DNA of 64,000 bases from the NCBI GenBank assembly GCA_016271365.2, contig CM057452.1:823080001-823144000 (forward strand), in the 5' to 3' direction. Origin of the DNA: Neoceratodus forsteri. Lineage: Eukaryota > Chordata > Ceratodontiformes > Ceratodontidae. The notes beneath the pieces are model-generated. The model saw nothing but the letters and a program-made list of their open reading frames with translations, had not been told where the DNA came from and did no database searches. The position numbers were made by a program, and so were the translations under genes. Each line of letters starts with the position of its first letter. The first letter of the stretch is position 1. Shown in pieces: positions 45,874 to 57,000 of the stretch.

Positions 45874-46895
45874 GGGCTGGATTTTCAAAGCCCAAAGGCA
45901 AGCTGCAACAATGGCAGCTTGCGCCGAGTGTGGGTGCACCCAGGACCCTGTGCCCGATTTTCTAATCCACACGATCCCAGTGCCAAAGTCCAGTGGCTTG
46001 TCACAAAGGTGGTGCTGCACCAAACTTATTGCGCACCCACCCAGAATGCTGCAATGGCAGTGGGGAACCTGCAGCACACACAGACAGGGGCTATCAACTG
46101 GACACAGTCCCCCCAACACCACCGTGCCACCGGCACCCCCGCACCAACACACATCGGTACCCTAGCGGTTTGTGCCCCATAGGTAGTGCCCATTTTGCCT
46201 CCACCCCCCTCCCATACTCCTATCCAGTGACGGCACAGCCCTCCACACACCACCATGGCCAGCCCCAATGAGCTGTCGGTGCACGTACTGTACAGTATGC
46301 ACACTGACAGCTCATTCAGTGGCTTGTCATGGTGGTGAGTGGTGGGCTGTGCTGGTCACCGGATTGGGATACGGGAGGCAGGTGGGAGTGTTGAGATGGG
46401 CACTACCTGCCGGGGGGGCACTAGACCACCAGGGAGATGTCAATATGCAATGCAGTGGGTGTCAGGGATCATGACCGGGGTGAGGCGGGGACCACTGGAC
46501 CACCAGGGATTGCCCATCGGGGATGGATCGGGGTTGGCCACATAGTGGCACATACTGGATGACCCTCTCAGGAGCTGTCTAAGAATCATTAGACCATCTC
46601 TTCACTGGCCTAAGGATACTTGGCACTTAGTTCCTGGAGGGGGGGTCTTTGAAATTCTGGATCTGAGGGCTGCAGCAATCTGGGTCTGTCACAAGCCCCT
46701 TAGCGCCATGCTGCAGCCACTTTAATGGTGCAAGATGGGCGCTAGCTCACTTTGGCAAAGACAACCTGCTGCGTGATGCAGGCTGCCTTTGAAAATACCA
46801 CTTGGCACAGCCCTTGGCGCGCAAGGTACCTCTTCCATCAGACCTGATAGACACAAGCACCTTGTGCCAGTCTGAGGCCTTTGAAAATACGGTCC
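45874..46895. mobile_element. Fold-back non-autonomous DNA transposon (~1 kb)
   Basis: The left end GGGCTGGATTTTCAAAGCC and the reversed right end GGACCGTATTTTCAAAGGCC form terminal inverted repeats of about 19 bp. A long imperfect palindrome is centred at about 46291. Its core is GAGCTGTCGGTGCAC...GTGCACACTGACAGCTC around ACTGTACAGT, and the arms continue outward through ACCACCATG, CACAGCCC and GGTAGTGCCCAT to about 46150 and 46440. Composition is GC- and TG/CA-rich, unlike its neighbours. No transposase frame is present. The ends resemble Harbinger-type ends, but a 3-bp target duplication is not clear. Confidence 0.6.
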
Positions 46896-47640
46896 TATCT
46901 TTAAACAGCTAAGGATTGCAGCTGAGTGTAGAAACCATTTATAATGCAGCCTAATTGCCTTTAGCGCTTCACCCGTAAAGAGACTTGTCAGGGAGCAGTT
47001 TGGGAACAGTGACTCCACCATCATACTTTACATCATACAAGAGAAAGAGCTGATTCATCCTAGAACTAAACCGAAATCTGATGTGCATTCATTCATTAGT
47101 TGCACCTCCACATTTGTGCTTTAAATCTTGTGGTGTAACTGTATAATGATTTAAACTCGGTGAGCAATATGAAATCTAAAGGTGCCGATTGCAAGAACAC
47201 ACTCCATTCAGAACATCCCACCTGTCAGTCAGTTTGTTATTCATTTCTGGTACACATTGTGAACCCCATATAATGCTACCTTCTCCATAAGTTTTCTGGG
47301 CATTACAGTATCAAATCCCTGAGGGCATCTACATATGAAAGTTTTAGATTAAAATCAAAGGTAATGCAACAGTTATATCCTGTGTCTTTGGGTACTAGTC
47401 AACAATATAATATCTACTAATATGTCTTAAAAAATATGGCTGGCTTGATATTAGAGACAATCAAGACTTCATCATACTCTTAATCCAATTACAGCTATGC
47501 GGTTGTACAAGTGAGTAAAAGGGCAGACAAATGGGGAATACACAACATACTGTAACCAGTTTAGGCTTAGCTACTCTCTATAATCCATATACGAAGCACA
47601 AATCACAGTTAGCATTATTTGTATCCATTTGTTCAGGCAG
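46896..47640. other. Unassigned stretch
   Basis: AT-rich. No feature is recognised. Confidence 0.4.
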
Positions 47641-49235
47641 AGTATTTCAATTTATTTGTTCACCAGGTAGGTGAGAGGACTGTAACTACAAAGTCTAAGA
47701 GAAAAGCTATTAAACAATTAAAGATCCTACAAGCTAATGCAAGGAGACTTAATACAATCAAAAAAGATGGCTCAGAATTACTGTTAATAGAAGATGATGT
47801 AGATGTAGTGGCCATTACTGAAACATGGTGGAATGAGGAGTCATATCTGGGAAGGAACATAATGGGGTACAAAACTTATAGCAAAGAAAGAGAGAGTAGG
47901 AAAGGTGGCAGCGTAGCTATGTTTATAAAAGAGCACTTTGTATGTAAGCAAGTACATGAGGAAGCATCTCAGTTAAAAACATCGGACTGCCTCTGGATTG
48001 AATGTGTATGGAAGGCCGTAGAAAATTATTAATGGGAGCAGTATACAGACCCCCACATATTAACAGTCAGGATCATATGCTGCTTCTAGACAGTATAAAT
48101 AACATTGTGTGTGATAGGGATGTTGTACTTATGGGAGATTTTAATGCCCCGGAATGCATTGACAGTTGGATAGTGCCTCAAATCATCAGGAACAGCAAAT
48201 GTTAGTTACTTGCCTAGCAAATGGGCTGTACCAAATTGTTGAAAAGCAGACTAGGCAAAACAATATATTAGATGCATTCCTGACAAATATGAATGACAAC
48301 GTAAACAAAGTTCATATATTGGAGCCACTTCTGGGAAGCGATCATAATGTGGTGGTATGTACTTTAAAGACAATAATTAATGTGTGCCATGGCATAACAA
48401 TAGTTAGGAACTATAGTAAAGCCAATTTTGATGAAATAAAAAAATAAATAAATAAATGGGATTGGAGAGAAGGAAAGGACACCGCTACTAACCTATGGGA
48501 CAAGATTAAAAATAAACTTCTTGAACTTGAGAGTCTATACATCCCTGAAAATGTATTATACAATATGCAAGGGAAACTGCCGGTGTGGTATTCATGTAAG
48601 TTACATCAAATAGGAAAAAAGAAGAAAGCATATAAGGCTATGCAAAAAGATAAAGCAGAGTACAATGTTTATAAGTACAGGCAGCAGTTAAAAATTACTA
48701 AGAACATAATTAAGGATCATAAGAGGGCTACAGAAATTAGGGCGGCTCATATAAAAGGCAATGGTAAAACCTTGTTTGCATACATAAAAAATAAATGTGT
48801 AACTAGAACTTTTGGACCAATTGGGATGAATGGGGAGGAGTCAGCTAAACCCAAAGAAATGGTAGAAACCTTCAATGCTTACTTCTGTTCTGTCTATAGC
48901 CTTAACCAAGTAACAACCCCTTCTATCAATATTGTGGGCGATCAAGAGTTCTTTACTAGAAACAAGATCATGGAAAAGCTAAATAAAATGGATGCTTCTA
49001 AGTAGGCAGGTCCGGATGAACTACATCCTAAATTGCTTATAAAGATAAAGGAGTGGCTAGTGGAACCATTGTATCATGTTTACAACTACTCTTTTAATAG
49101 TGGGGATGTTCCTCCTGATTGGCGGACTGCCATAGTGGTTCCGGTTTACAAGAAGGGTAGTAGGTCTGAAATCCTCCTTTTCCCACTGCTCTCCCCTAAC
49201 ACTTCTCATCCTGGGTCCTTCTTACCACCAGGGGC

Positions 49236-49520
49236 CATGATATGAGACTGGAGGGAGGAAGGTTCAGGAGGGAGATAAGGAGACACTTTTTTACAGAGAG
49301 GGTGGTGGCTGGGTGGAATGCGTTACCTGCAGAAGTGGTATGCAGTAGAACAATGGACTGCTTCAAAAGGGGATGGGACAAGACAAGGGGGAGGGTTAAT
49401 GAAGGGGAAGGGTGGAAGGGAGGGGCAGCTGCAGAATAAGAGGTGCTAGCTGCACATTCGAGCAGACTTGATAAACCTCTAAGCCTTTAGCTGCTGGCAA
49501 ATTTTGTATGTTCGTACCTA
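49236..49520 (+). mobile_element. CR1 3' fragment, copy N (inside copy M)
   Basis: Short CR1 tail with RLEGGRFRREIRRHFFTERV and VAGWNALPAEVV (49242-49345), FKRGWDKTRG (about 49360), then a CR1 3' UTR ending GTATGTTCGTAC at about 49520. It lies in the 5' region of L2-like copy M. Confidence 0.75.
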
Positions 49521-49979
49521 AAGCAAATTACTACACCCAAACAAACCAAAGTCCATCACCCTACCGCTGTGCCATAGAGACCATCTCAATTATGTGTATC
49601 GGAGTGCCCCCTTTATACCGACACTAGACCACTGCCCCCTTATCACCACTTGCTGGGCACCCTTTGTCACGCGGACCACCCAGGCTCCAACTGATCACTC
49701 TTACTATCCTACTTTTTGGATCCCTCAGCCCTCTTCTCAAGGGCCTTCTTCCCACACCTCCCACCCTCACGAACAATCAACGACTGTCACCCACACTGCC
49801 ACTGCCTGTCATGCATCCCCATCCCCCCCACATATTTCCATCCAGTCACGTGCCACCATCAACCTCCATACCGGATCACATTCCTATCCTTTCCAACCCT
49901 TATCAGCCTGGCCATCCCATGTACTACCCACACTATAACTAGGTGGCAGCTATCCTTGATGATAAGGCAATGATCTTTT

Positions 49980-52870
49980 GCTCTCCCTAGAGTCTTTGCC
50001 ATACTCCTACTAATTTCAGGAAATGTTCATCCTAACCCGGGCCTCATGTCGCCTAACCCCTAGCCTCTCACACCATGAGCTTAGAATAGCTGCATTGAAC
50101 ATTTGCAGCTTACCCAAAAAGACGGCAGGTCTCCATTGCTGGATACTGCAACATCAGCCAGATGTGCTAGCCCTCACAGAAACATGGCTCTCCAGAAAAA
50201 TACGTGACTCCTTGATCACCCTCCCTGGCTTCACCCTTCACAGAGTTGACAGAGTGGGCAAACGTGGTGGGGGTGTGTGTTGTGTATGTCCATGACTCCA
50301 TGATATGCCATGCCCTTCCAACACCTCCACTAGACCATGGTGCCCAAGCCTTATCATTAAAACTTACTCCAGATCCCTCCAGAGCCACTGTAACTCTTAC
50401 TGTCGCATATGCACCCCCAAGAAACCAAGCTCCAACTATACAATCCCTTGCTAACTACATCTCCAGCTCCCCCCGGCAAAATGGAACACATCATAGTTGG
50501 TGACTTTAATGTGAACTGGCTTGCCAGTTCAGCTTCCCACACCAAGGACACCTTTGCTGCACTGGACCTGACCCAGCTGGTCAGCCAACGTACCAGGGTG
50601 AACCCCACCTTCTCACCAACCATCCCAACAGAATCTCTGATCTGGTGGTCCTTCCGGACTCCCTTAGCGATCACTCACCCATCCTGTTTTCCTGATCGTG
50701 TCTTCAGCAGAAATCCAAACCAAGCTATATTGCCTGGTATCATCTCCAACCCGGAGGCCTCACAAAACTAGGAAAATACTTAACTCAGTGGGATTGGTCC
50801 CTCATCTCCCGGGCCCCTACTATAGATGAAGCCCTTGATTATTTCACCTGTTCCTTTAATAAAGCATGTGACATCTATGCCACAATAGCAAAAACGCAGT
50901 TCAAGAAATGTAATGCCCCCTGGTTCATGCCTGCACTGCTCCAACAGCTAAAGCACAGAGATGATCTCTGGCATAAAGCAGTTGCATCCGGCATGCAGAC
51001 GGACAGGTAAGCCTATAAAGGAGTTCATAACAGATGCACTTGGGCCATAAAACAGGCCAAATTGGGCTACTACAAAATGACCCTTGCCTCCTCCTGCGGG
51101 AATGCTCGGTTGTTCTGGGACAATATCAAGGAATGCAATGGCAAATCCCTGCTTTGCCCCCCTCTACTAACTGTCAACAATGTCCCTACCACTGACCCAC
51201 TGGCCAACACCAACTGCCTCAATTCATCATTCCCTGACCTTAGTGCAGATCTCTTAAATAACATATTCAACCCTACTCCTGCAACCCCGCCCCCTAACAC
51301 CCAGCATCCCCCCTTCCATCTCAGAGTCATCTCTACGAATGAGGCTCGACCTTATCTCATTAAAGCACTAAGTGGCTCTTGCTATTGCAAAGATTCTATT
51401 GATATGAGAATCCTACATCTAGTACTAGATACCAGTCATCTCCCCCACTGACTGACCTTATTAACCACTCTCTAAGCCGGGGGCCGTTCCCGGCAGCCTG
51501 GAAGACTGCCACAGTCACCCCAATATTGAAGAGTGGCGTCAGCACCTCCTCCAGTAACTACCATCCCATATCCATTCTCCCACCACTGTCGAAAGCCCTT
51601 GAAAAAATTATAGCCACCCAACTCATTGAGTACCTGCTTGCTCATAACCTACTTTGTGGGGAGCAGCATGGCTTCAGATCTGGGCACAGTACAACTGTGG
51701 CTCTCACTGAGTTCTCTAATTTTATTCACTCTGCCCTGGATAGAAAACCACATTGCTGGAGCTGTCTTCATTGACCTGTTAAAGGCATTTGATACAGTCT
51801 CCCACCCATTACTCTTAAGCACACTCTGCCACATAGGTCTGTCCCAAGGACCCATCTCCTGGTTTACCAGTTACCTCACAGCTAGAACACAATGTGTCAA
51901 AATAAACAACACCCTCTCAACCACCCTGCCAGTCTGCTCTCGGGTTCCCCAGGACTCCATCCTCAGCGCTCTATTATTCAGCATCTACCTAAACACCTTG
52001 CCCAATTCCTGCTCCGGCAACCTACTACTCTATGTAGATGACGCAGTTCTTTTTGCCTTGCACCCAGATCCCACAGTATTGCAGTCCTCCCTCCAACATG
52101 CATTTAACTAGATTGGAATCTGATGCATAGACCAAAAATTTGTGGTCAATGTAAAAAAGACAAAGACCATGATCTTTGCCCACCGACAGAATAAGGCCAA
52201 GAATGCGCAGCTAAGAATCCTCTCCCACTCTCTCCTTCCTCTAGAACAGGTCCATAGATATAAATACCTGGGCCTTACATTTGATTCCAGCATCTTCTTT
52301 CATTCATACATTGACACTCTATCATCAGTCATAAATGTCCATATATGCCTATTGTATCAGCACAAGGATTGCCTACCTCCAGAAGCCCTTAATCTGGCTG
52401 TCACATCCACAGACCTTTACCTAGTTGATTATGGGCTAACTCTCTACTCAGCTGCTGACCACATAGCCCTTAACAAAATCCACCTGGCCATAAACAAAGT
52501 GTACAGACTCCTCTCCAGGCAAGACAAGTGTACCCATACTTGTACCGTATATGCCCTGACAAATTTCCTCACCCTGGATGAAAGGCTATTTTATCAAACA
52601 TGTTTTCTCAGAAAGAAAATATACCTGGGGCTTACCCCCTTGGGGGTTTCTGCCTCTCCCCTATCCTCCCACACCTTGGTGAATATCCACACTGCCAAAC
52701 GTCAGGTGTGGTCTATCCCAAGTGTTAGACCCTCCTTAACCCAAAGATCATTCCCACACAGGGCCCCAGTCTGGTACAATGAACTCCCCTTCAACATCTC
52801 CTCCATCTCCAAATTAGGACCTTTCAAGTCAGCCATCAAAGAGCACATTGTCACTTCACAGCACTGCTAA
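49980..52870 (+). pseudogene. L2-like ORF2 (endonuclease-reverse transcriptase)
   Basis: Begins with SGNVHPNPGL (about 50013-50043), then an APE endonuclease: IAALNICSLPKKTAGL, VLALTETWLS, GKRGGGV, VAYAPPRN, IIVGDFNVNWLASS; the SDH block is degraded (about 50668). RT: NYHPISILPPLSKALEKII, CGEQHGFRSGHSTTVAL, IDLLKAFDTVSHPLL, SRVPQDSILSALLFSIYLN, and LLYVDDAVLFAL, where YVDD replaces YADD (52027-52065). C-terminus: HRYKYLGLTFDSSI and RAPVWYNELPFNISS to the stop at 52870. At least four frameshifts (near 50270, 51000, 51450 and 51760) separate the parts. The family would drive target-primed reverse transcription. This copy cannot. Confidence 0.85.
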
Positions 52871-54255
52871 TGTACCAGCTAGTGCCAGGTCATCTATCTA
52901 TCATCTTGCGGGACCACCCCGCCACTGAGTTCCTACCGATAGGGCTACCAAACATTACCTATTAACAATGCCTCCTTTGGTTGCACTCAAAAGATATCTG
53001 TCTAATTCTCTACTTTGCTGTAAATATCAAACCTGTTACTCTCTCCCTCTATCAATAAACTTATTGTTCTCTTGAAAACTGTAAAATACAGCTTTTGGTA
53101 ACATGTTCAATGCAATGTATAGCTGATCTTGAATCTGCAATATTGTATAACTGAAAAAACTGTAACCTTTAGCTGCCATTCTATGTCTATATGTATTAAG
53201 TGTTTGTATTTGTTTTTTTCTGACACGGAGCCTTTGTAAATGAGTCCCTGACTCAGAGGTTGTAATCTGAAAGTCTGTTAAATAAATAAATAAAAGAAAT
53301 CGGAAATTACAGACCCATAAATCTCACAACAATTCTAGGAAAGGTACTGGAACCACTCATTAGAGATAAACTGGAGGAAGAACTGATAAGTATGGGGTTA
53401 AGTGACAGGACCCAGTATGGTTTTAGGAAGTAACAACCGTGTCTTACAAATATATTAGTTTTCTATGATATGATCAGTAAGCTTCTAGATCAAGCAAAGC
53501 CAGTAGATGTAATCTATCTGGATTTCAAAAAGGCATTCGATAAGGCCCCACATGATATACTTATAAGCAAAATTATATCTCTAAATATAAACAGTAGAAT
53601 AACTCAGTGGGTCAAAAACTGGTTCACCAATAGAACCCAGAAAGTTAGAATTGGAGGATATCTGTCAAAAAACAGATTGGTCCTGAGTGATGTACCACAG
53701 GGGTCAGTGTTGGGGCCAGTATTGTTCTCCCTTTTTTACATCTGATTTTAGCACTGGCATTACAAGTGATTGTATAAAATTTGCAGATGACACTAAAATC
53801 TGTACTGAGGTATCTAGTACTGATCAAGTTGAAGTACTACAGAACAATTTGAATTCACTTCATAAATGGGAAGTGAATAACAAGATGGAGTTCAGTACAG
53901 ATAAATTTATAGTCATGCACTTAGGGGCAAAAAATGGGGAACTTGGGGCCGATTCTAGAAAGAATATGCCTCAGTGCAACGCAGATGCTCCAAGTAAAAC
54001 GAAGCAAGTCTCAAATACATCAAGCAAATGAGACATATGCTATTCTACAATGTGACATGACACAACTAAGTATGACAAATGCGAATTGCACCGCACTTGA
54101 GACATACCCACAGGTACGGCAAAGCGTAACTGAACATACGCCAAGAAAACGGATGAGATACGCCAGACGAGATTCTAGAAGCTGCAGTGCCACAACTTAC
54201 ACTAAGATAAGCTGGCATAACATACACCAATTGGGAGCAGGTGCAACTTACACAG

Positions 54256-54263
54256 TATATAAA
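54256..54263 (+). promoter_or_regulatory. TATA box of the Harbinger transposase gene
   Basis: TATATAAA lies 91 bp upstream of the transposase ATG, in the short leader of the transposon. A (GA)n run at 54311-54334 lies between it and the ATG. Function is inferred from position. Confidence 0.5.
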
Positions 54264-54310
54264 GGAGCAGAGACAGGCAGGCTGGAGACACCGCAGCACA
54301 GCACTGTGAC

Positions 54311-54342
<32 letters not shown>

Positions 54343-54346
54343 CAAT

Positions 54347-55704
54347 ATGGAAGGACCAGTAGCAATGCTAGGTGTGCTACTACTGGAGCGCTAGGACAGG
54401 CACAGGAGGTGACACAATGCTCAGAACCAGAGGAACAGGCAGCAACCAGGACAGCACAGACCTGGCAGACGCCATGCACCAAGGGTATACAGGGTAAGGA
54501 AGACATACCAGGACCTGATGGAGGAACAGTGCATTGCACACTACCGACTGCCCCAGGCCATCATAGAGGGGATATGCGACAACCTCTGTGCAGACCTGTG
54601 AAGTGCCACCCACAAGGGGCAGCCAGTCCCTGTGGAGGTGAAAGTAACAGCAGCACTATGCTTCCTGGCAACAGGGACATTCCAGACACCTGGGAATATC
54701 ACAGCTGGCCACATCCAGCTGCCTACACCAGTTTCTGAACACTATGGTGGCCCACATGGACCAGTACATCTCCTTCCCCCAGGAAGTATGACAGCAGCAG
54801 GCAGTGATGCAGGGCTTCTACACCATCACCCAGTTCCCACATGTTATGGGTGCAATAGACTGCACCCATGTCGCCATATGGGCACCATCAGTCATGGGGA
54901 TGTGTATGTGAATCGGAAGGACCACCACTCCATGAATATGCAGGTGGTGTATGACAGCAAGGGCCACATACTGGATGTGGTTGCCCAGTACCCTGGTTCC
55001 ACACATGACGCCTACATCCTGCACAACAGTGGGCTACATGAGGGCTACCAGAGGGGCCAGCTCATGGGAGGATGGCTAGTAGGTAAGTGAACACAGCACA
55101 GAGCACTGCATACCTGAACACCTGTACACCATGCACACACAGGAACACAGGCCACAGAGACTGATGATGCACTATTTATCCAACAGGGGACAGCAGGTAT
55201 CCACAGCTGCCATGGTTGATGACACCACTGCTCCACACATGCACAGCAGCATAGACACGATACAATGAGGTGTACAGCCAGACCAGGAGAGTCATCAAAT
55301 GCACCTTTGGGGTCCTGAAGGCACAATTCAGGTGCATTGCTAGAACATTAGGGACCCTACAGTACAGACCAGAAACAACCTGCAAGATATTTCTTGGCTG
55401 CTGCATACTGCACAACATCACAGTGCAACACTGTGTGCCACCACCAGTCTAGCTGGAGGACGTGGATGAGGAGGACCAGAAGTGGAATGGCATGGCACAC
55501 AGTCATGACAGACACCACCAGACAGATGCAGTGCTGGCACAGGCAGGCCAATGTGCATGACATGACCTGATAGAAAGGCACTTCACCTGGGAGATGTCAT
55601 GGAGCCACAGTGACAGCCATCAAATGCCAGGTGGAGATGTCCAACAAAACAAAACATGGGCATGCCACCTGGTACAGCCCACAGGCCATGGTGACACTGG
55701 ATGA
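54347..55704 (+). pseudogene. HARBI1-like: HARBI1-like DDE transposase (Harbinger nuclease), two exons
   Basis: The ATG at 54347 (MEGPVAMLGVLLLER) opens the typical hydrophobic/Arg-rich N-terminus. Next are RVYRVRKTYQDLMEEQCIAH, YRLPQAIIEGICDNL and PVEVKVTAALCFLATGTFQ. After a frameshift near 54697: GISQLATSSCLHQF, YISFPQEV, HVMGAIDCTHVAIWAP (first catalytic Asp), VYVNRKDHHSMNMQVVYD and VVAQYPGSTHDAYI (second Asp). Exon 1 ends CTAGTAG|GTAAGT at 55082 and exon 2 starts after CCAACAG at 55187. The join reads WLVGDSRYPQLPW in frame. The third catalytic residue, Glu in the usual VIERTFG, is Lys here (VIKCTFGVLK). The tail DLIERHF precedes TGA at 55702. Internal stops are mostly TGA or TAG where CGA or CAG is expected. 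Confidence 0.88.
55083..55186 (+). other. Spliceosomal intron of the Harbinger transposase
   Basis: 104 bp with donor GTAAGT (55083-55088) and acceptor TATCCAACAG (ending 55186). Removing it fuses a split Gly codon and restores the conserved W-L-x-GDS-x-YP block. This is strong evidence that it is a real intron. Confidence 0.85.
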
Positions 55705-57000
55705 TGGCAACAGGTTCCGTGGAATGTGGCCACATTGGGTGGTGCACACACAGCCATGGACATGGTACAGTGTGGGAGCTGAGAGACAGTATGGAGCAAT
55801 GTAACAAGACCATCACAACAGGTAGGTGGTTATACAGTAGGCACAGCACAGTCTGCTGGGGAGGAATAGCCATGCATAGGGCAGTACAGATTATGTCTGG
55901 TGCCACACACGACAAGGCACACAGTAGGGTAGGTCAATGGGCAGGGGCAGGCAGCATTCTGTGTGGGCACACATCTGTGCAGACACACAGCACAACCTGT
56001 AGATACCAACACACATGGACAGGGCAGAACCAGTGCCATACAGTGGGCCATGCATGCAGCACATATCAACACACCATGGGAGACAAGACAGACAGAATGT
56101 GCGAGCAACGCAGGCACCAAGTTAAAGTGTGGCACCGGGGACAAAGGGTGCACAGAGGCCACAGGCACAATGCTGGGACAATGGCAGCACCAGGCACAAT
56201 GCCCCTGCCGTGGCCACCGATACATGTAAACAGTACAACCACAACAGGGACACAACACCAGATGGCACAGACCTGTAGACATATGGCGGTGAACCAACAC
56301 CAATGCCCATGCCAGTGGTGCCACCCACAAGGAATAATGGTTACCCGAGGTGGAAGGGTGCTGCACAAGTACCATGCCACCACACAGCTGGGACATACAT
56401 TGTGAGGTGGCATGGATGCCACACCATGCACAGTGACCAGCAGCACACAGGACACCACGCAAATGTGGCCATTGGACAGTGCCATGGGCTGTGAGCAGCA
56501 CAACCAGCACACTGACCAGATGCACAGTGAAGAAACACCGGGGACAGCAGGCACCACCACCAGTGAGCACCCATGTGCATGGTGACGCACACCTACATGG
56601 CCATGCACACCTGGAACAGACACACAGACACAGTGATGAAGGTAAACAGTTTAATGCAAAATAACAACAACAGGGACACAACAAAACAGTGAAAGGGGGA
56701 ACGGTCTGAATAACAGCCAATGGCACAACAGGAAAACAAATCAAAGTGCCCACCCCCTAGCAGTAACCCACAACAAACCCAAATGCCCAACCGCACCCAC
56801 AAACAACAAAACACTGGCCCCCACAACAACAACCAAATCCCACCCAGAACAATGAACACAAACACATAGACATGCCCACCCAAATGTAACCCACCACACC
56901 CATATGTACAAACCCACCCGATGAAAATGACCACCCTAATATACATAACCACCCACAGACACAGTCCCACCCACAGAATGAATGTGCAGTCCCACAGTCA
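55705..57000. other. TG/CA-rich spacer between the two Harbinger genes
   Basis: Non-coding. Very rich in CA and TG with few CG by eye. Long overlapping frames on both strands (for example minus 56753-55830) follow from the scarcity of TA-containing stops and carry no domain. Confidence 0.5.

Larger units (their letters stand above)
49174..53296 (+). mobile_element. L2-like LINE, copy M, nearly full length (nested in copy K)
   Basis: Bracketed by GAAATC at 49168-49173 and 53297-53302. A 5' region (49174-49930, itself carrying a CR1 fragment) leads to ORF2 (about 49980-52870), then a 3' UTR with the stem-loop GAGTC-CCT-GACTC (about 53243-53255) and an (AAAT)n tail at 53280-53296. Strand and order are complete. 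Confidence 0.85.
47640..53945 (+). mobile_element. CR1-like LINE, copy K (split by an L2-like LINE)
   Basis: First half 47640-49173. Endonuclease: KILQANARRLNTIKKDG, VVAITETWWNEESY, GGSVAMFIKEHF, GAVYRPPH, LMGDFNAPE and LGSDHNVVV (intact GDFN and SDH blocks). Then a Lys-rich linker (48565-49005) and DVPPDWRTAIVVPVYKKGS. Second half 53297-53945: IGNYRPINLTTILGKVLE, TQYGFRK, YLDFKKAFDKAPHDIL, SDVPQGSVLGPVLF and FADDTKICTEV. Joining 49173 to 53303 restores KKGSRSEIGNYRPINL in frame, and GAAATC is duplicated at the junctions. The 3' end is replaced by the Harbinger insertion at about 53945. It has frameshifts and stops, for example after TQYGFRK. Confidence 0.85.

Noticed and set aside
55830..56753. 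307-codon minus-strand frame and many overlapping frames at 55.7-59 kb
   Set aside because: Cys/His/Val-rich low-complexity product with no domain. TG/CA-rich DNA lacks TA-containing stops, so long frames arise on both strands.
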